Shown here: one piece after another, positions 20,925 through 29,657 of the stretch
Position numbering within the stretch: the first letter of the stretch is position 1
Layout of the letters: every line of letters begins with the position of its first letter
Source: Symbiodinium natans
Lineage: Eukaryota; Sar; Dinophyceae; Suessiales; Symbiodiniaceae
Length of the DNA: 52,500 nucleotides
Direction of reading: 5' to 3'
Assembly: GCA_905221605.1 (NCBI GenBank)
Contig: CAJNDS010000056.1
Coordinates: 1 to 52,500 of the forward strand
The notes under the pieces: generated by a model
Told to the model about the DNA's origin: nothing
Seen by the model: only the letters and a program-made list of their open reading frames with translations
Databases searched by the model: none
Program-made: the position numbers and the translations under genes

Positions 20925-21160
20925 GCCCGTGGCCATCGCGAGGCAGAGGCGCCTCTGCCAAATCCGGCTGTACCTGCGGAGGTGCGACATCGTGCGATAG
21001 TCGAGACACAGGTTCTTAGTCGCCCAATCCATATCCATACCTGGTATGGAGACTCGAACCCGAACGGGTCTAGCTTCGGGGTGTGAATAGGACAATTTTC
21101 CACGTCTAAATTTCCAGCATAGGCAGTCTGGGCGAGCATCAAGAGCATCCACCGGGCCAG

Positions 21161-23194
21161 GTGCAGCCGGAGGTGGTGAAGCAAAGGGTGGATGTTCCAG
21201 AGGCCTTTTGGGCAAACGTAGGGCCCGGATTACGGATCAGGTTAATAGGACAAATGTAAACGCTTGCGCGCGCCGCCTCGGCAGCCGGGCCGGCCCACGG
21301 ACAGGAAAGGAGTAGGAGCCGCATGCCGCCGACAGGCGAAACATCGGTTTGCAGCTGCCCAAGCCATCGGGGGGGGGGTCCCACAGGGCGGGGGGGGGGG
21401 GGGGCGCCAGAAAAAGGCCCGATCTGGGTCTGCTTGTTCCAGACGCTTCTCGGCAGGAAGCCGAGGCGAATTTTCCAAGTCTAAATGTGAAGGGTATGCA
21501 GTCTCGGCCAGAATCAAGAGCACCGAGCCAGGTGCAGCCGGAGGTGGTGAAGCAAAGGAAGGATGCTCCAGAGGCCTTTTGGGCAAACGTATGGGGTGTA
21601 CGGATCAGGCTAATAGGACGATTCTCCAGTCTAAATTTCCAGCATATGCAGTCTGGGCAAGCATCAAAAGCATCGGGCCAGGTGCAGTCGGAGGTGGTGA
21701 AGCAAAGTGAGGATGCTCCAGAGGCCTTTTGGGCAAACGTATGGCTTGGGGTGTACAGATCAGGTTAATCGGACGATTTTCCAAGTCTAAATTTCCAGCA
21801 TATGCAGTCTGTGCAAGCATCAAGAGCATCGGGCCAGGTGCAGCCGGAGGTGGTGAAGCAAAGGGAGGATTTTCCAGAGGCCTTCTGGGCAAGCGCATGG
21901 CATGAGGGCGAGCATCAAGAGCATCCAAGAGTATCCACTGGGCCAGGTGCAGCCGGAGGTGGTGAAGCAAAGTGAGGATGCTCCAGAGGCCTTTTGAGCA
22001 AATGTAGCGCATGGGGTGTACGGATCAGGTTAATCGGACGATTTTCCAAGTCTAAATTTCCAGCATAGGCAGTCTGTGCAAGCATCAAGAGCATCGGGCC
22101 AGGTGCAACCGGAGGTGGTGGAGCAAAGGGAGGATGTTCCAGAGGCCTTTTGGGCAAACAAACGTAGGCCATGGGGTGTACGGATCAGGTTCTGCCCTCA
22201 TGGTTCTGTGCGTCCGTCTTCGGTTTTGAGGCTTTCTTGTTGAAGCACAGGAAGGACGCGATTCGCTCAAGGGGCTTGCAGTTCGGTCCGATCTCCTTCA
22301 GGGTGGTGTCATCCAGTCTAGACTGGAGACAGAGTTCAAGCCCTTTTCGTGCCTAGGTACCTAGCTGCGAGCCTTCAATCGTAAGAAAGTCATTCCTCAG
22401 ATTCTCTTCTATGCACTCATGCCATAAGCTCGGCAGGGATGAAGCCGAAAAAGTCCAAAAAGGCTACGCAGTAGCGGTAAACTCAACCCTGTAAACGCCT
22501 GAAGCCCAATCGGGCCTTTCCAGTTCCACGGTACGGTTCGGTTCATCCGCTGCGTTCGGCATATTACGGTTAGGATTGTTTCCAAACGGTTCGTTTGCCA
22601 GGTCCAAGTTTCGCATTTTGATGATGGGAACAGAAGTGCGCCCAATGGCTCTCCCCTCCACTGCTTGTTGCAGTCCTATGTAGCCACCCCCAGCCCCAAG
22701 CCAGCTTGAACCCTGCCAGTGGTGAACTCAAGTTAACACGGAAGCAAGAGCATTCTTTGGGGCTTATGCTGCAGGTGCAGCCGGAGGCGGTGTGGCAAGG
22801 GGAGGACAGTCACAACTGCCCTTGTGGGGCAGTTGCAGGGTTCGGCGTGTAGGCTCTGTGCTCAAGGTTCGCTTGGGCCCAGCTTGGCCAATCAGTCTTC
22901 AACCCCCCAAGATCCCTATGTAGAAAGCCCCAATGACAGCCGGAGGAGGTGCTGCAAGGGGAGGACATTCACCAGGCCTTTCAGTTGCGCGCGGAGCATA
23001 CGACTCCTAGCTGTTCTGCTCCTTGAGCCTCTTGTGACGTCCGCCTGCCGGCGGCGTTCGAACTTCGCGTCCGTGAGATGCAACTTGCCGACAGTATTTC
23101 AGGGCATGGCTGTTTCATGGGCCTTTGTGCTGCGCAGGTGCGGTCGGAGGCAGTGCAGCAAGGGGAAGGCATTCACGAGGCTTTTTGGGAGATA
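21161..23194 (+). CDS. Tandem series of duplicated 57-nt exons (19-residue repeat)
   Basis: The same 57-nt block occurs at 21161-21217, 21532-21588, 21682-21738, 21838-21894, 21947-22003 and 22103-22159, with diverged copies at about 22775, 22935 and 23138-23194. The six main blocks each follow an AG, usually GGGCCAG, and read in one frame to a 19-residue repeat close to VQPEVVKQREDAPEAFWAN. Next comes GTATGG, GTAGGG or GTAGCG, a GC donor (GCATGG) in block 4, or an extra AAAC before GTAGG in block 6. The 50-90-bp spacers are also repeated (CTAAATTTCCAGCATATGCA), so exon plus intron was the duplicated unit. Blocks are phase 0 on both sides, so any number could be spliced in without changing frame. 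In block 5 the Trp codon is TGA, a stop. The 23138 block (HEAFWE) and the 22935 block (QPEEVLQGEDIHQAF) keep the pattern. No family was recognised. Confidence 0.55.
22464..22660 (-). CDS. Possible minus-strand terminal exon, unknown protein
   Basis: After CAACAAGCAG on the minus strand a 65-codon frame runs to TAG at 22464. Its composition is convincing for a folded protein end (KMRNLDLANEPFGNNPNRNM, then ERPDWASGVYRVEF). It lies between blocks of the plus-strand exon series, so it would be a gene nested in an intron or a separate gene. No family was recognised. Confidence 0.4.
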
Positions 23195-23221
23195 GTGGCG
23201 TTCTTGTCGTTGCCAAAATCA

Positions 23222-23336
23222 AATTTGATTTTTTCTTTCCTCTGTCTCTGGCTCCGTCTCGGTCTCTCACTCTCACTCCCACTCCCCCTCCCCGTCCCGC
23301 TCTCTCTCTCTCTCTCTTTCTCTATTGCGTCGTATT
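23222..23336. repeat. Pyrimidine-rich simple repeat
   Basis: TCTCACTCTCACTCCC and CTCTCTCTCTCT runs over about 110 bp on the plus strand. Confidence 0.85.
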
Positions 23337-23730
23337 TTAAGCTTGCAAAGTGGACAACGAGGGTTCAGTTATTTGCAGTTCCATGGCATGCACAAGGCAC
23401 CGAGTTGAACAATGTTGAACAGGTATAGCTTCAGAAATTTTTGGTATCGGACATCCAGTGCTCTGCCAGTGTACATCTGAATGGCTGGGTTTGGTGTCTC
23501 GACGACAAATTGCAAAAGGGCGCTTTCCGAACTCGTCATTCTGCCTGTTAAGGGGACCCACGCTCGGGTAACAAGACAATCAAGCAGTATGATGCACGGG
23601 TGAGAGAGAAGGGTCACGACGTATAGAAGTAAAGCCTACCAGCATACCATCCACAGTGTACAGACACCCTGAAAAGCGCGGGAAAACGCAGAGGCAACTC
23701 CTGTTAACCCGTGGTGCTTGTTAAGTGCAG

Positions 23731-23813
23731 GTGGATCCTGCCGATGCTGGGCGAACGACCGGCAGGTTGGAGTCTCAAAGGTCCTATTTGCTGGGGATGT
23801 TCAAGGATGCAAT
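23731..23813 (+). CDS. Internal exon with canonical splice sites, unknown protein
   Basis: The 83-nt block lies between a clear acceptor (TTAAGTGCAG) and a consensus donor (AT|GTAAGT at 23814). It reads without interruption as VDPADAGRTTGRLESQRSYL followed by LGMFKDA. The phase is 0 at the start and 2 at the end. It is on the same strand as, and downstream of, the 57-nt exon series, and also begins with V and an acidic Pro motif. It could belong to the same gene, but this is inference. Confidence 0.5.
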
Positions 23814-25306
23814 GTAAGTAAATGGCTTGGGAATGTGGGGGTCTGTAGAGAGCTGAAAGAAAGCGTCAAAAAGAAAGTCCATGGAGGTCTGTTGGGGTTT
23901 CTTGGCAAGATTGATGAACGCCAGAGTCTTTTTTTTTCTATAAGAGAAAGAAGTCAATCCACCAAAAACCCCCTTAAAGGACTGACAGGGAGGATAGATT
24001 CCAGGGCCCAAGTTGGACCGTGTGGTGAGTGTACGAATAAGGGTGAGGAAAAAGCCCTAGAGATCTTTATGAAAGGGGCTTTTACCCTCATTCTCCCATC
24101 CTGGCTGTTACCTTCACGACGATACAGAGGTTAACGGGCTAGTGTCACAAGACCCACTAGAATACAGTGGGACATTGGGGGCCCAAAAAGAGCTTCATAC
24201 CCAGTTGTACCCAAAGATACTCGACAGCCTTCGTTCTTCGGGTCGCAGGGTGTCACCCTCCCTGTGATCAATCGCTTGCGCGTAGCGCGCCCCGCAGCTC
24301 CAGCCGAATTCGGCGAGGAAAGCACAGAGACATGGACCAAAGAAAAGCCACGATGTCGTCAAGGCCTGGGCGGCAAATTGAAGAGTGAGACTGGGTCGTG
24401 GTTTTCCTTCTCGGGGCAGGATCTGGGACTTTAAGACAACTTGAGGTATGGAGTTTGAGATGGTTTGAGGGTCGAAGGTTTTTCGGCGGACTCTCGAGCA
24501 TGGCACTTGCCGACTCTGAGGCGATTCGGGGTTCAGGATTCCCCTCGACAGCTCTATAAGCATCCTCAGGTCCTCAAGCCCATTAAGCCATTAAGCCTTG
24601 TCGTCTTAAAGGCGAAGCCTTGGAACCGCAAGCTCTGAAAGCCCCCCCCCGCCTGCCCTGAAGCCCAACATCGGTTTGGAGCTAAAGGCGGCTAAGGGTG
24701 GCGCAAGGGTTGAAGACCGTCACATCCTCTTCTTGTGCTCAAGGCCCTTCGAGCGGCCAAGCGCTTCCTGACGACCTCCACGCGCGCCGTGAGGGCCCAA
24801 GGCTTGAGAGTTGAGAGAAGCTTCGAGCAGCTCCCCTTTTTGAGGTCTTTCGAGGCTTGGTGCATCGGGCTAAAAGTCGGGCAGCTGCAAGCCATCAACT
24901 TTGATGTCAGATGCCTAAGCTGGTCAGGTCAGGGCAGGATTCTGCATGTAGAAGGATTCTGCATGTAGAACGCCAAGCGTGGGCCAATTATCTAGGGACT
25001 CGCAGTACTCTGGAAGGGTCTAAGCCATCAGTCCAGCTGCCACAATTCTCATCTGTGCTCGCAGCAACCTACATTTACTTGGGTTAGGGAGGCCGTTGGT
25101 TGGACAACACTTACCTTACTGGAAGTTTGTGAATTGAGGCCAAGCTTAATGGAAGGATGCCAAAGATGTGCGAGTGGGCGGAGAATCTTCGGCTCGGTTT
25201 CCCCCACTTTTCCGACCACGTTTGCCACACGCACAGAGACAGACACAGAAACATCCCAACCCCCGGGCGCCGAACCCAAATCCTAAATTTTCCATTTGCG
25301 GCCCAG
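23814..25306. other. Intron-like or intergenic DNA
   Basis: No further exon could be placed. Several short frames (for example plus 24735-24968 and minus 24692-24898) are open on both strands over the same bases, so neither is called. A short C run lies near 24640. Confidence 0.4.
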
Positions 25307-25384
25307 GAGGACCCTGTCATGTGTGCGCGGAGCGAGGTGCTGGCGGAGCTTTCGCTGGAAGAGGCGAGAGTCAGCAAACATGCG
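25307..25384 (+). CDS. Upstream exon of the IQ-GNAT gene, copy 1
   Basis: After CATTTGCGGCCCAG a 26-codon block reads as VMCARSEVLAELSLEEARVS with flanking residues and ends before GTGGGT (25385). Skipping the intron 25385-25559 (175 bp, GT...AG) joins it in phase 0 to the exon from 25560 that carries the IQ motifs. The right-hand tandem copy begins within the last seven bases of this exon (at ACATGCG), so it lacks it. Confidence 0.5.
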
Positions 25385-25559
25385 GTGGGTGGTTTGAGTG
25401 AAGTTTTTCCCCTTGGAGGCTTAGGCTTCAGCAGGTGGTGGATTTTGCAGGGGTGGTTTGGGGTGGTTTCCCGGGTGGCGTTCACGTCAGCCACATCTTG
25501 CTGGATTATATAGTTCCGGAAACCATCATGCGCGAACTTCCAGCTTCATGATGTGCTAG

Positions 25560-26534
25560 TCATTGCGCAGCTCCTGGCTCATATGTCTCACTGATACTCG
25601 ATGGCCTCCCTTCGTTATGCTGCTGGAAGCTGTCGGAGGTGTGGCGTACGCCGCCTTGCTAGGTGCCCTTGGCAACTACACTTTCGAGAAAGCTGTGAAA
25701 GTACGTGAACTCTGTCTTGCTTTGTCCAGAGAAAATGCCGCAGCCCGCACTATCCAACATGCCTTCCGAACTCACTTGAAAAAGTTTTGGTGGTGGAGAG
25801 TTGCCTTTGTAAGGGAAGAAGCACGCGCTCGAAACGTGGCGGTGCGTGATGTTCTCAGGCACATCACCATGCTCCTCAAAAGGTTGGAGGCTGCCCGGAA
25901 AATTCAACACTGGGTCCGAACAAGAGCTCCGAGCATGCTGAGTGACACTTACAGCGATAGCTGCGATGATGATTCCAGTTTCGATTCCGACTCCGACTCG
26001 GAAGGACCCATGACCAGCCAATGCAATGCTGGTGCAGCGCAAGAGTCGCTGGTCGCTACAACGGTGGATCCCTTATCGCCCGCCGGCAAGGAGGGCTTGA
26101 GGATCATCCTTACCAGGCTCGATGGAAAATCTGGAACTGAAATGGTCGACCCTGCCATCATTATGAAAGAAGCTTTGATGCAACAGACGCTCTTCGTTTC
26201 TTTGCGGGCAGCTGGAACCTTCCACGTCTTTTCAGGGCTTCAGCTGGTGAAATGCAATGGGCCAGCCCTGGAAATCTTGGGGTGTGGCTCAATACGTCGA
26301 TCGGGAGGAGGGCGAGCGGTCCTTCAAGCAGCGGCTGCCTACGCGCGTCAGCGCGCATTCCGTGCCTGGTGTTGCGGCCCCTTTGGAGCGAGACCGGAGA
26401 GGCCCGATCCTAATTCACGGAATATGCAGAGCTCCGAGGGCTGTGGGTGCATCGGAAGCATCAAGCGGGAGAATCCGAAGACCAACCCTGTCGCTGCTAC
26501 GCGAAGCTTCATCAACAGATTGGCTTCCGCTTAG
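25560..26534 (+). pseudogene. IQ-GNAT protein gene, copy 1, frameshifted
   Basis: Same gene as the intact right copy at 27040-28074. The first Met is at 25617. Two IQ motifs (TIQHAFRTHLKK, KIQHWVRTR), an Asp/Ser run and the first half of the GNAT-like region are intact. Then one T is missing at 26356/26357 relative to copy 2, which shifts the frame after AYARQRA. A 15-bp stretch, including the codons for the Trp-Arg-His-Cys part of the acceptor-site helix, is missing at 26412/26413. The resulting frame runs on to a stop at 26534 with unrelated residues. Upstream, this copy keeps its own exon (25307-25384). It is therefore a decayed copy, unless RNA-level correction occurs. Confidence 0.7.
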
Positions 26535-26738
26535 CATCTCCGTGCGCGCATTATGGCGTGAGTATCGACGACATCCTTCCTGTGCTGCTAAGCAAAACGT
26601 CTTGCGCGTCGCTGCCTATGCTGCTGTGGCTGTGAGACGCATGCTGACAGTGACTCGCAAGTCCAAAAAGAACATGTTTCTCTTTCACGCCCTTTCTTAG
26701 GTTTAAGTTTTAAAAGAAAACCGTCCTAGGGCTTGGGG

Positions 26739-26739
26739 T

Positions 26740-26792
<53 letters not shown>

Positions 26793-26793
26793 T
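26739..26793 (+). repeat. (GGGTTGA)n variant telomere-like array
   Basis: About eight copies of GGGTTGA, one base different from the GGGTTTA heptamer, at the junction of the two gene copies. Confidence 0.9.
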
Positions 26794-27039
26794 GTTTAGG
26801 GCTACATGCGGTGGGTGGTTTGAGTGAAGTTTTTCCCCTTGGAGGCTTAGGCTTCAGCAGGTGGTGGATTTTGCAGGGGTGGTTTGGGGTGGTTTCCCGG
26901 GTGGCGTTCACGTCAGCCACATCTTGCTGGATTATATAGTTCCGGAAACCATCATGCGCGAACTTCCAGCATGATGTGATAGTCATTGCGCAGCTCCTGG
27001 CTCATACGTCTCACTGATACTCGATGGCCTCCCTTCGTT

Positions 27040-28074
27040 ATGCTGCTGGAAGCTGTCGGATGTGTGGCGTACGCCGCCTTGCTAGGTGCCCTTGGCAACT
27101 GCACTTTCGAGAAAGCTATGAAAGTACGTGAACTCTGTCTTGCTTTGTCCAGAGAAAATGCCGCAGCCCGCACTATCCAACATGCCTTCCGAACTCACTT
27201 GAAAAAGTTTTGGTGGTGGAGAGTTGCCTCTGTAAGGGAAGAAGCGCGCGCTCGAAACGTGGCGGTGCGTGATGTTCTCAGGCACATCACCATGCCCCTC
27301 AAAAGGTTGGAGGCTGCCCGGAAAATTCAACACTGGGTCCGAACAAGAGCTCCGAGCATGCTGAGTGACACTTACAGCGATAGCTGCGATGATGATTCCA
27401 GTTTCGATTCCGACTCCGACTCGGAAGGACCCATGACCAGCCAATGCAATGCTGGTGCAGCGCAAGAGTCGCTGGTCGCTACAACGGTGGATCCCTTATC
27501 GCCCGCCGGCAAGGAGGGCTTGAGGATCATCCTTACCAGGCTCGATGGAAAATCTGGAACTGAAATGGTCGACCCTGCCATCATTATGAAAGAAGCTTTG
27601 ATGCAACAGACGCTCTTCGTTTCTTTGCGGGCAGCTGGAACCTTCCACGTCTTTTCAGGGCTTCAGCTGGTGAAATGCAATGGGCCAGCCCTGGAAATCT
27701 TGGGGTGTGGCTCAATACGTCGATCGGGAGGAGGGCGAGCGGTCCTTCAAGCAGCGGCTGCCTACGCGCGTCAGCGCGCTATTCCGTGCCTGGTGTTGCG
27801 GCCCCTTTGGAGCGAGACCGGAGAGGCCCGATCCTATTGGCGCCATTGTGGATTCACGGAATATGCAGAGCTCCGAGGGCTGTGGGTGCATCGGAAGCAT
27901 CAAGCGGGAGAATCCGAAGACCAACCCTGTCGCTGCTACGCGAAGCTTCATCAACAGATTGGCTTCCGCTTAGCATCTCCGTGCGCACATTATGGCGTGA
28001 GTATCGACGACATCCTTCCTGTGCTGCTAAGCAAAACGTCTTGCGCTTCGCTGCCTATGCTGCTGTGGCTGTGA
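27040..28074 (+). CDS. IQ-motif protein with GNAT-like acetyltransferase region, copy 2
   Basis: 344 codons from the first Met. The frame is open upstream to 26983, where ATAG gives a possible acceptor. Residues about 43-54 and 92-103 carry two IQ motifs (TIQHAFRTHLKK and KIQHWVRTR), which in known proteins bind calmodulin. Residues 108-129 are a Ser/Asp-rich acidic run. Residues about 185-275 resemble a GNAT N-acetyltransferase core: a strand (ALEILGCGSI), then RRSGGGRAVLQAAAAYA, which fits the acetyl-CoA binding R/Q-x-x-G-x-G/A signature, and later ARSYWRHCGFTEY, the usual A-x-x-x-Y-x-x-x-GF end. This would link calcium/calmodulin control to an acyltransferase, but substrate and activity are unknown. 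The upstream exon of copy 1 is absent here. About 70 residues after the GNAT core have no known match. Confidence 0.65.
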   Translation: MLLEAVGCVAYAALLGALGNCTFEKAMKVRELCLALSRENAAARTIQHAFRTHLKKFWWWRVASVREEARARNVAVRDVLRHITMPLKRLEAARKIQHWVRTRAPSMLSDTYSDSCDDDSSFDSDSDSEGPMTSQCNAGAAQESLVATTVDPLSPAGKEGLRIILTRLDGKSGTEMVDPAIIMKEALMQQTLFVSLRAAGTFHVFSGLQLVKCNGPALEILGCGSIRRSGGGRAVLQAAAAYARQRAIPCLVLRPLWSETGEARSYWRHCGFTEYAELRGLWVHRKHQAGESEDQPCRCYAKLHQQIGFRLASPCAHYGVSIDDILPVLLSKTSCASLPMLLWL

Positions 28075-28176
28075 GACGCATGCTGACAGTGACTCGCAAG
28101 TCCAAAAAGAACATGTTTCTCTTTCACGCCCTTTCTTAGGTTTAAGTTTTAAAAGAAAACTGTCCTAGGGCTTGGG

Positions 28177-28178
28177 GT

Positions 28179-28245
<67 letters not shown>

Positions 28246-28349
28246 GATTTAGGGCTCAGGGTTTGAGGTTTAGGGTTTAGGGTTGAGGGTCAGGAGCGCT
28301 TTCTTAGGGTTTGAGGTCTCGGGTTGAGGTTTAGGGTTGAGGTTTAGGG
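28177..28349 (+). repeat. (GGGTTGA)n array decaying into TTTAGGG-like bases
   Basis: About nine GGGTTGA copies, then mixed GGGTTTA/GGGTTGA/GGTTTGA units up to the left end of the inserted element. Similar bases resume at about 35975-36060, beyond the element. Confidence 0.85.
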
Positions 28350-28469
28350 TGCGGAGCTGCAACTGGTATTGTAAAAAGAGTTAGTGTTGGAAGTTGAAAG
28401 GGTTAATAAACCCGGAAATCATTTTTATGGCTCAAGACTGGGCCATGTGCCTGGTAGTAAAAGGTGAGT
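28350..28469 (+). repeat. Left 120-bp terminal direct repeat
   Basis: Starts TGCGGAGCTGCAACTGG and ends AAAAGGTGAGT. It contains CCCGGAAATC, CATTTTTATGGCTCAAG and a short frame starting MAQDWAMCLVVK, and finishes with a consensus splice donor (AAAG|GTGAGT). Confidence 0.9.
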
Positions 28470-29657
28470 TCTCCTGATGAAGAGGGGATTTCTGGAAACC
28501 GAGCAGACATCGCTGAAGCTCAACATCTGGATCGGGAAGAAATGGAGACGCTTTCTGAGGGTGTGGCAGCGGTGGAATCGGTGGGTCCAGAAGAAAAAAT
28601 GCCCAATGTGGAGATCGGAATTGTGTCGGCTGCAGAAGAGCGAGTGGTGGATGTGGTGCCTGTCGTTCAGGAAGATGGCCCTGGAGATTTGGATGACGAA
28701 GAGAAAAAGTTGTGCATTACGACTGAGGAGGTCTCTTCGTTTGGTGCCGAGAATTCTGCCATTCCAAGGGAAAAGGAAACTTCTGAAACTGCTGGAGACA
28801 CGGTTGATCGGAAAGATGAGGCCTGGAGCGCCAATGAAGCGCGGGTCGATGCGCCAGATAGTACCTGGAGTGCGAAGGAGGCACGGGTTGAGGTGCATAT
28901 GGTGTTACGTTCCACGGGCGACTGCAACAATGGGGCGCAGGTCTCCGCAGCAGCTGATGATGGAGGTTCACAGGTGGACGCACTGGTGCAACCTGAAGTT
29001 AGCCGCGAGGAACGAAATGACAAGGGCTACACCGGAGCCAATGAGGCAGCTGTGGTCAATGATGGTGGCAATTCTCCTTTGGAAACCATGGAACCAAAGG
29101 AGCCTGCGGTGGAAGAAAGTGCGCCTGCCGTGGATGATCAACTCAATCGCCCTGCAGCGGAAGAAAATTTGCCTGCTGCAGAAGGTGTGACAAAGGACAC
29201 CAATGATGGGTCCACTCCCATGAAGGGAGAAGCGTTGCCGTCTGGAAGTTCACCGGAAGTCGACACCGAGCGAACTGAAGCAGATGAGGCAAAGCCTTTG
29301 GCAGGGAAAAAGGGAGGTCCTGAAATCCAGGAGCACAAAAAAGATGAGCTTGTGGGACTCGTGGAACAGGACGAGCAGTGTGACCCAAAGGTGAAGACAA
29401 AGGATGCGCCAGGAGCCGATGATACAGAGATGGTTTCTGAAGAGCATGCAAAGAAAGTGCCCCGAGCGGGAGCCTTGGAATCACCTGGGACACATTGCTA
29501 TCAAGAGGGAGATAAGATCATTGGTCTAGTGCGCTGCATCAATGAGTATGGAGCCTTTTTGGACTATGGTGATATAAATGTATTGGTTCCTGCAGAAGGG
29601 AACAATGTAACAATGTACATCAGTTCCAATTTGGTGATACTGTCAATGGAACAGTGA
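28464..29657 (+). CDS. Element ORF1: acidic N-terminal region plus first part of an S1 domain
   Basis: The frame is open from 28461; the first Met is at 28542, and no upstream ATG exists in this frame. The first ~320 residues are acidic, rich in Glu/Asp/Val/Ala and probably disordered. From about 29500 the protein enters an S1 RNA-binding domain (GDKIIGLVRCINEYGAFLDY) but runs out of frame before its last strands, ending at 29657. The rest of the S1 domain is in the next frame. Alternative start: the short exon in the terminal repeat (Met at 28427) could be spliced to this frame by removing 28464-28503 (GT...AG, 40 nt). That is speculative. Confidence 0.6.
   Translation: MSSPDEEGISGNRADIAEAQHLDREEMETLSEGVAAVESVGPEEKMPNVEIGIVSAAEERVVDVVPVVQEDGPGDLDDEEKKLCITTEEVSSFGAENSAIPREKETSETAGDTVDRKDEAWSANEARVDAPDSTWSAKEARVEVHMVLRSTGDCNNGAQVSAAADDGGSQVDALVQPEVSREERNDKGYTGANEAAVVNDGGNSPLETMEPKEPAVEESAPAVDDQLNRPAAEENLPAAEGVTKDTNDGSTPMKGEALPSGSSPEVDTERTEADEAKPLAGKKGGPEIQEHKKDELVGLVEQDEQCDPKVKTKDAPGADDTEMVSEEHAKKVPRAGALESPGTHCYQEGDKIIGLVRCINEYGAFLDYGDINVLVPAEGNNVTMYISSNLVILSMEQ

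Larger units (their letters stand above)
25378..28176 (+). repeat. Tandem duplication, ~1.42-kb unit, two copies
   Basis: Copy 1 is 25378-26738 and copy 2 is 26804-28176. The units are nearly identical, with few substitutions and short indels. The start-to-start distance is 1,426 bp, and 1,423 bp between matching codons after a 3-bp indel. Each copy ends in a (GGGTTGA)n array, so unequal exchange between such arrays is a plausible origin. Confidence 0.95.

Noticed and set aside
27675-28139. Second open frame over the 3' half of the IQ-GNAT gene
   Set aside because: It lacks the GNAT end motif that the main frame of copy 2 has. It is the frame that copy 1 falls into after its deletion.
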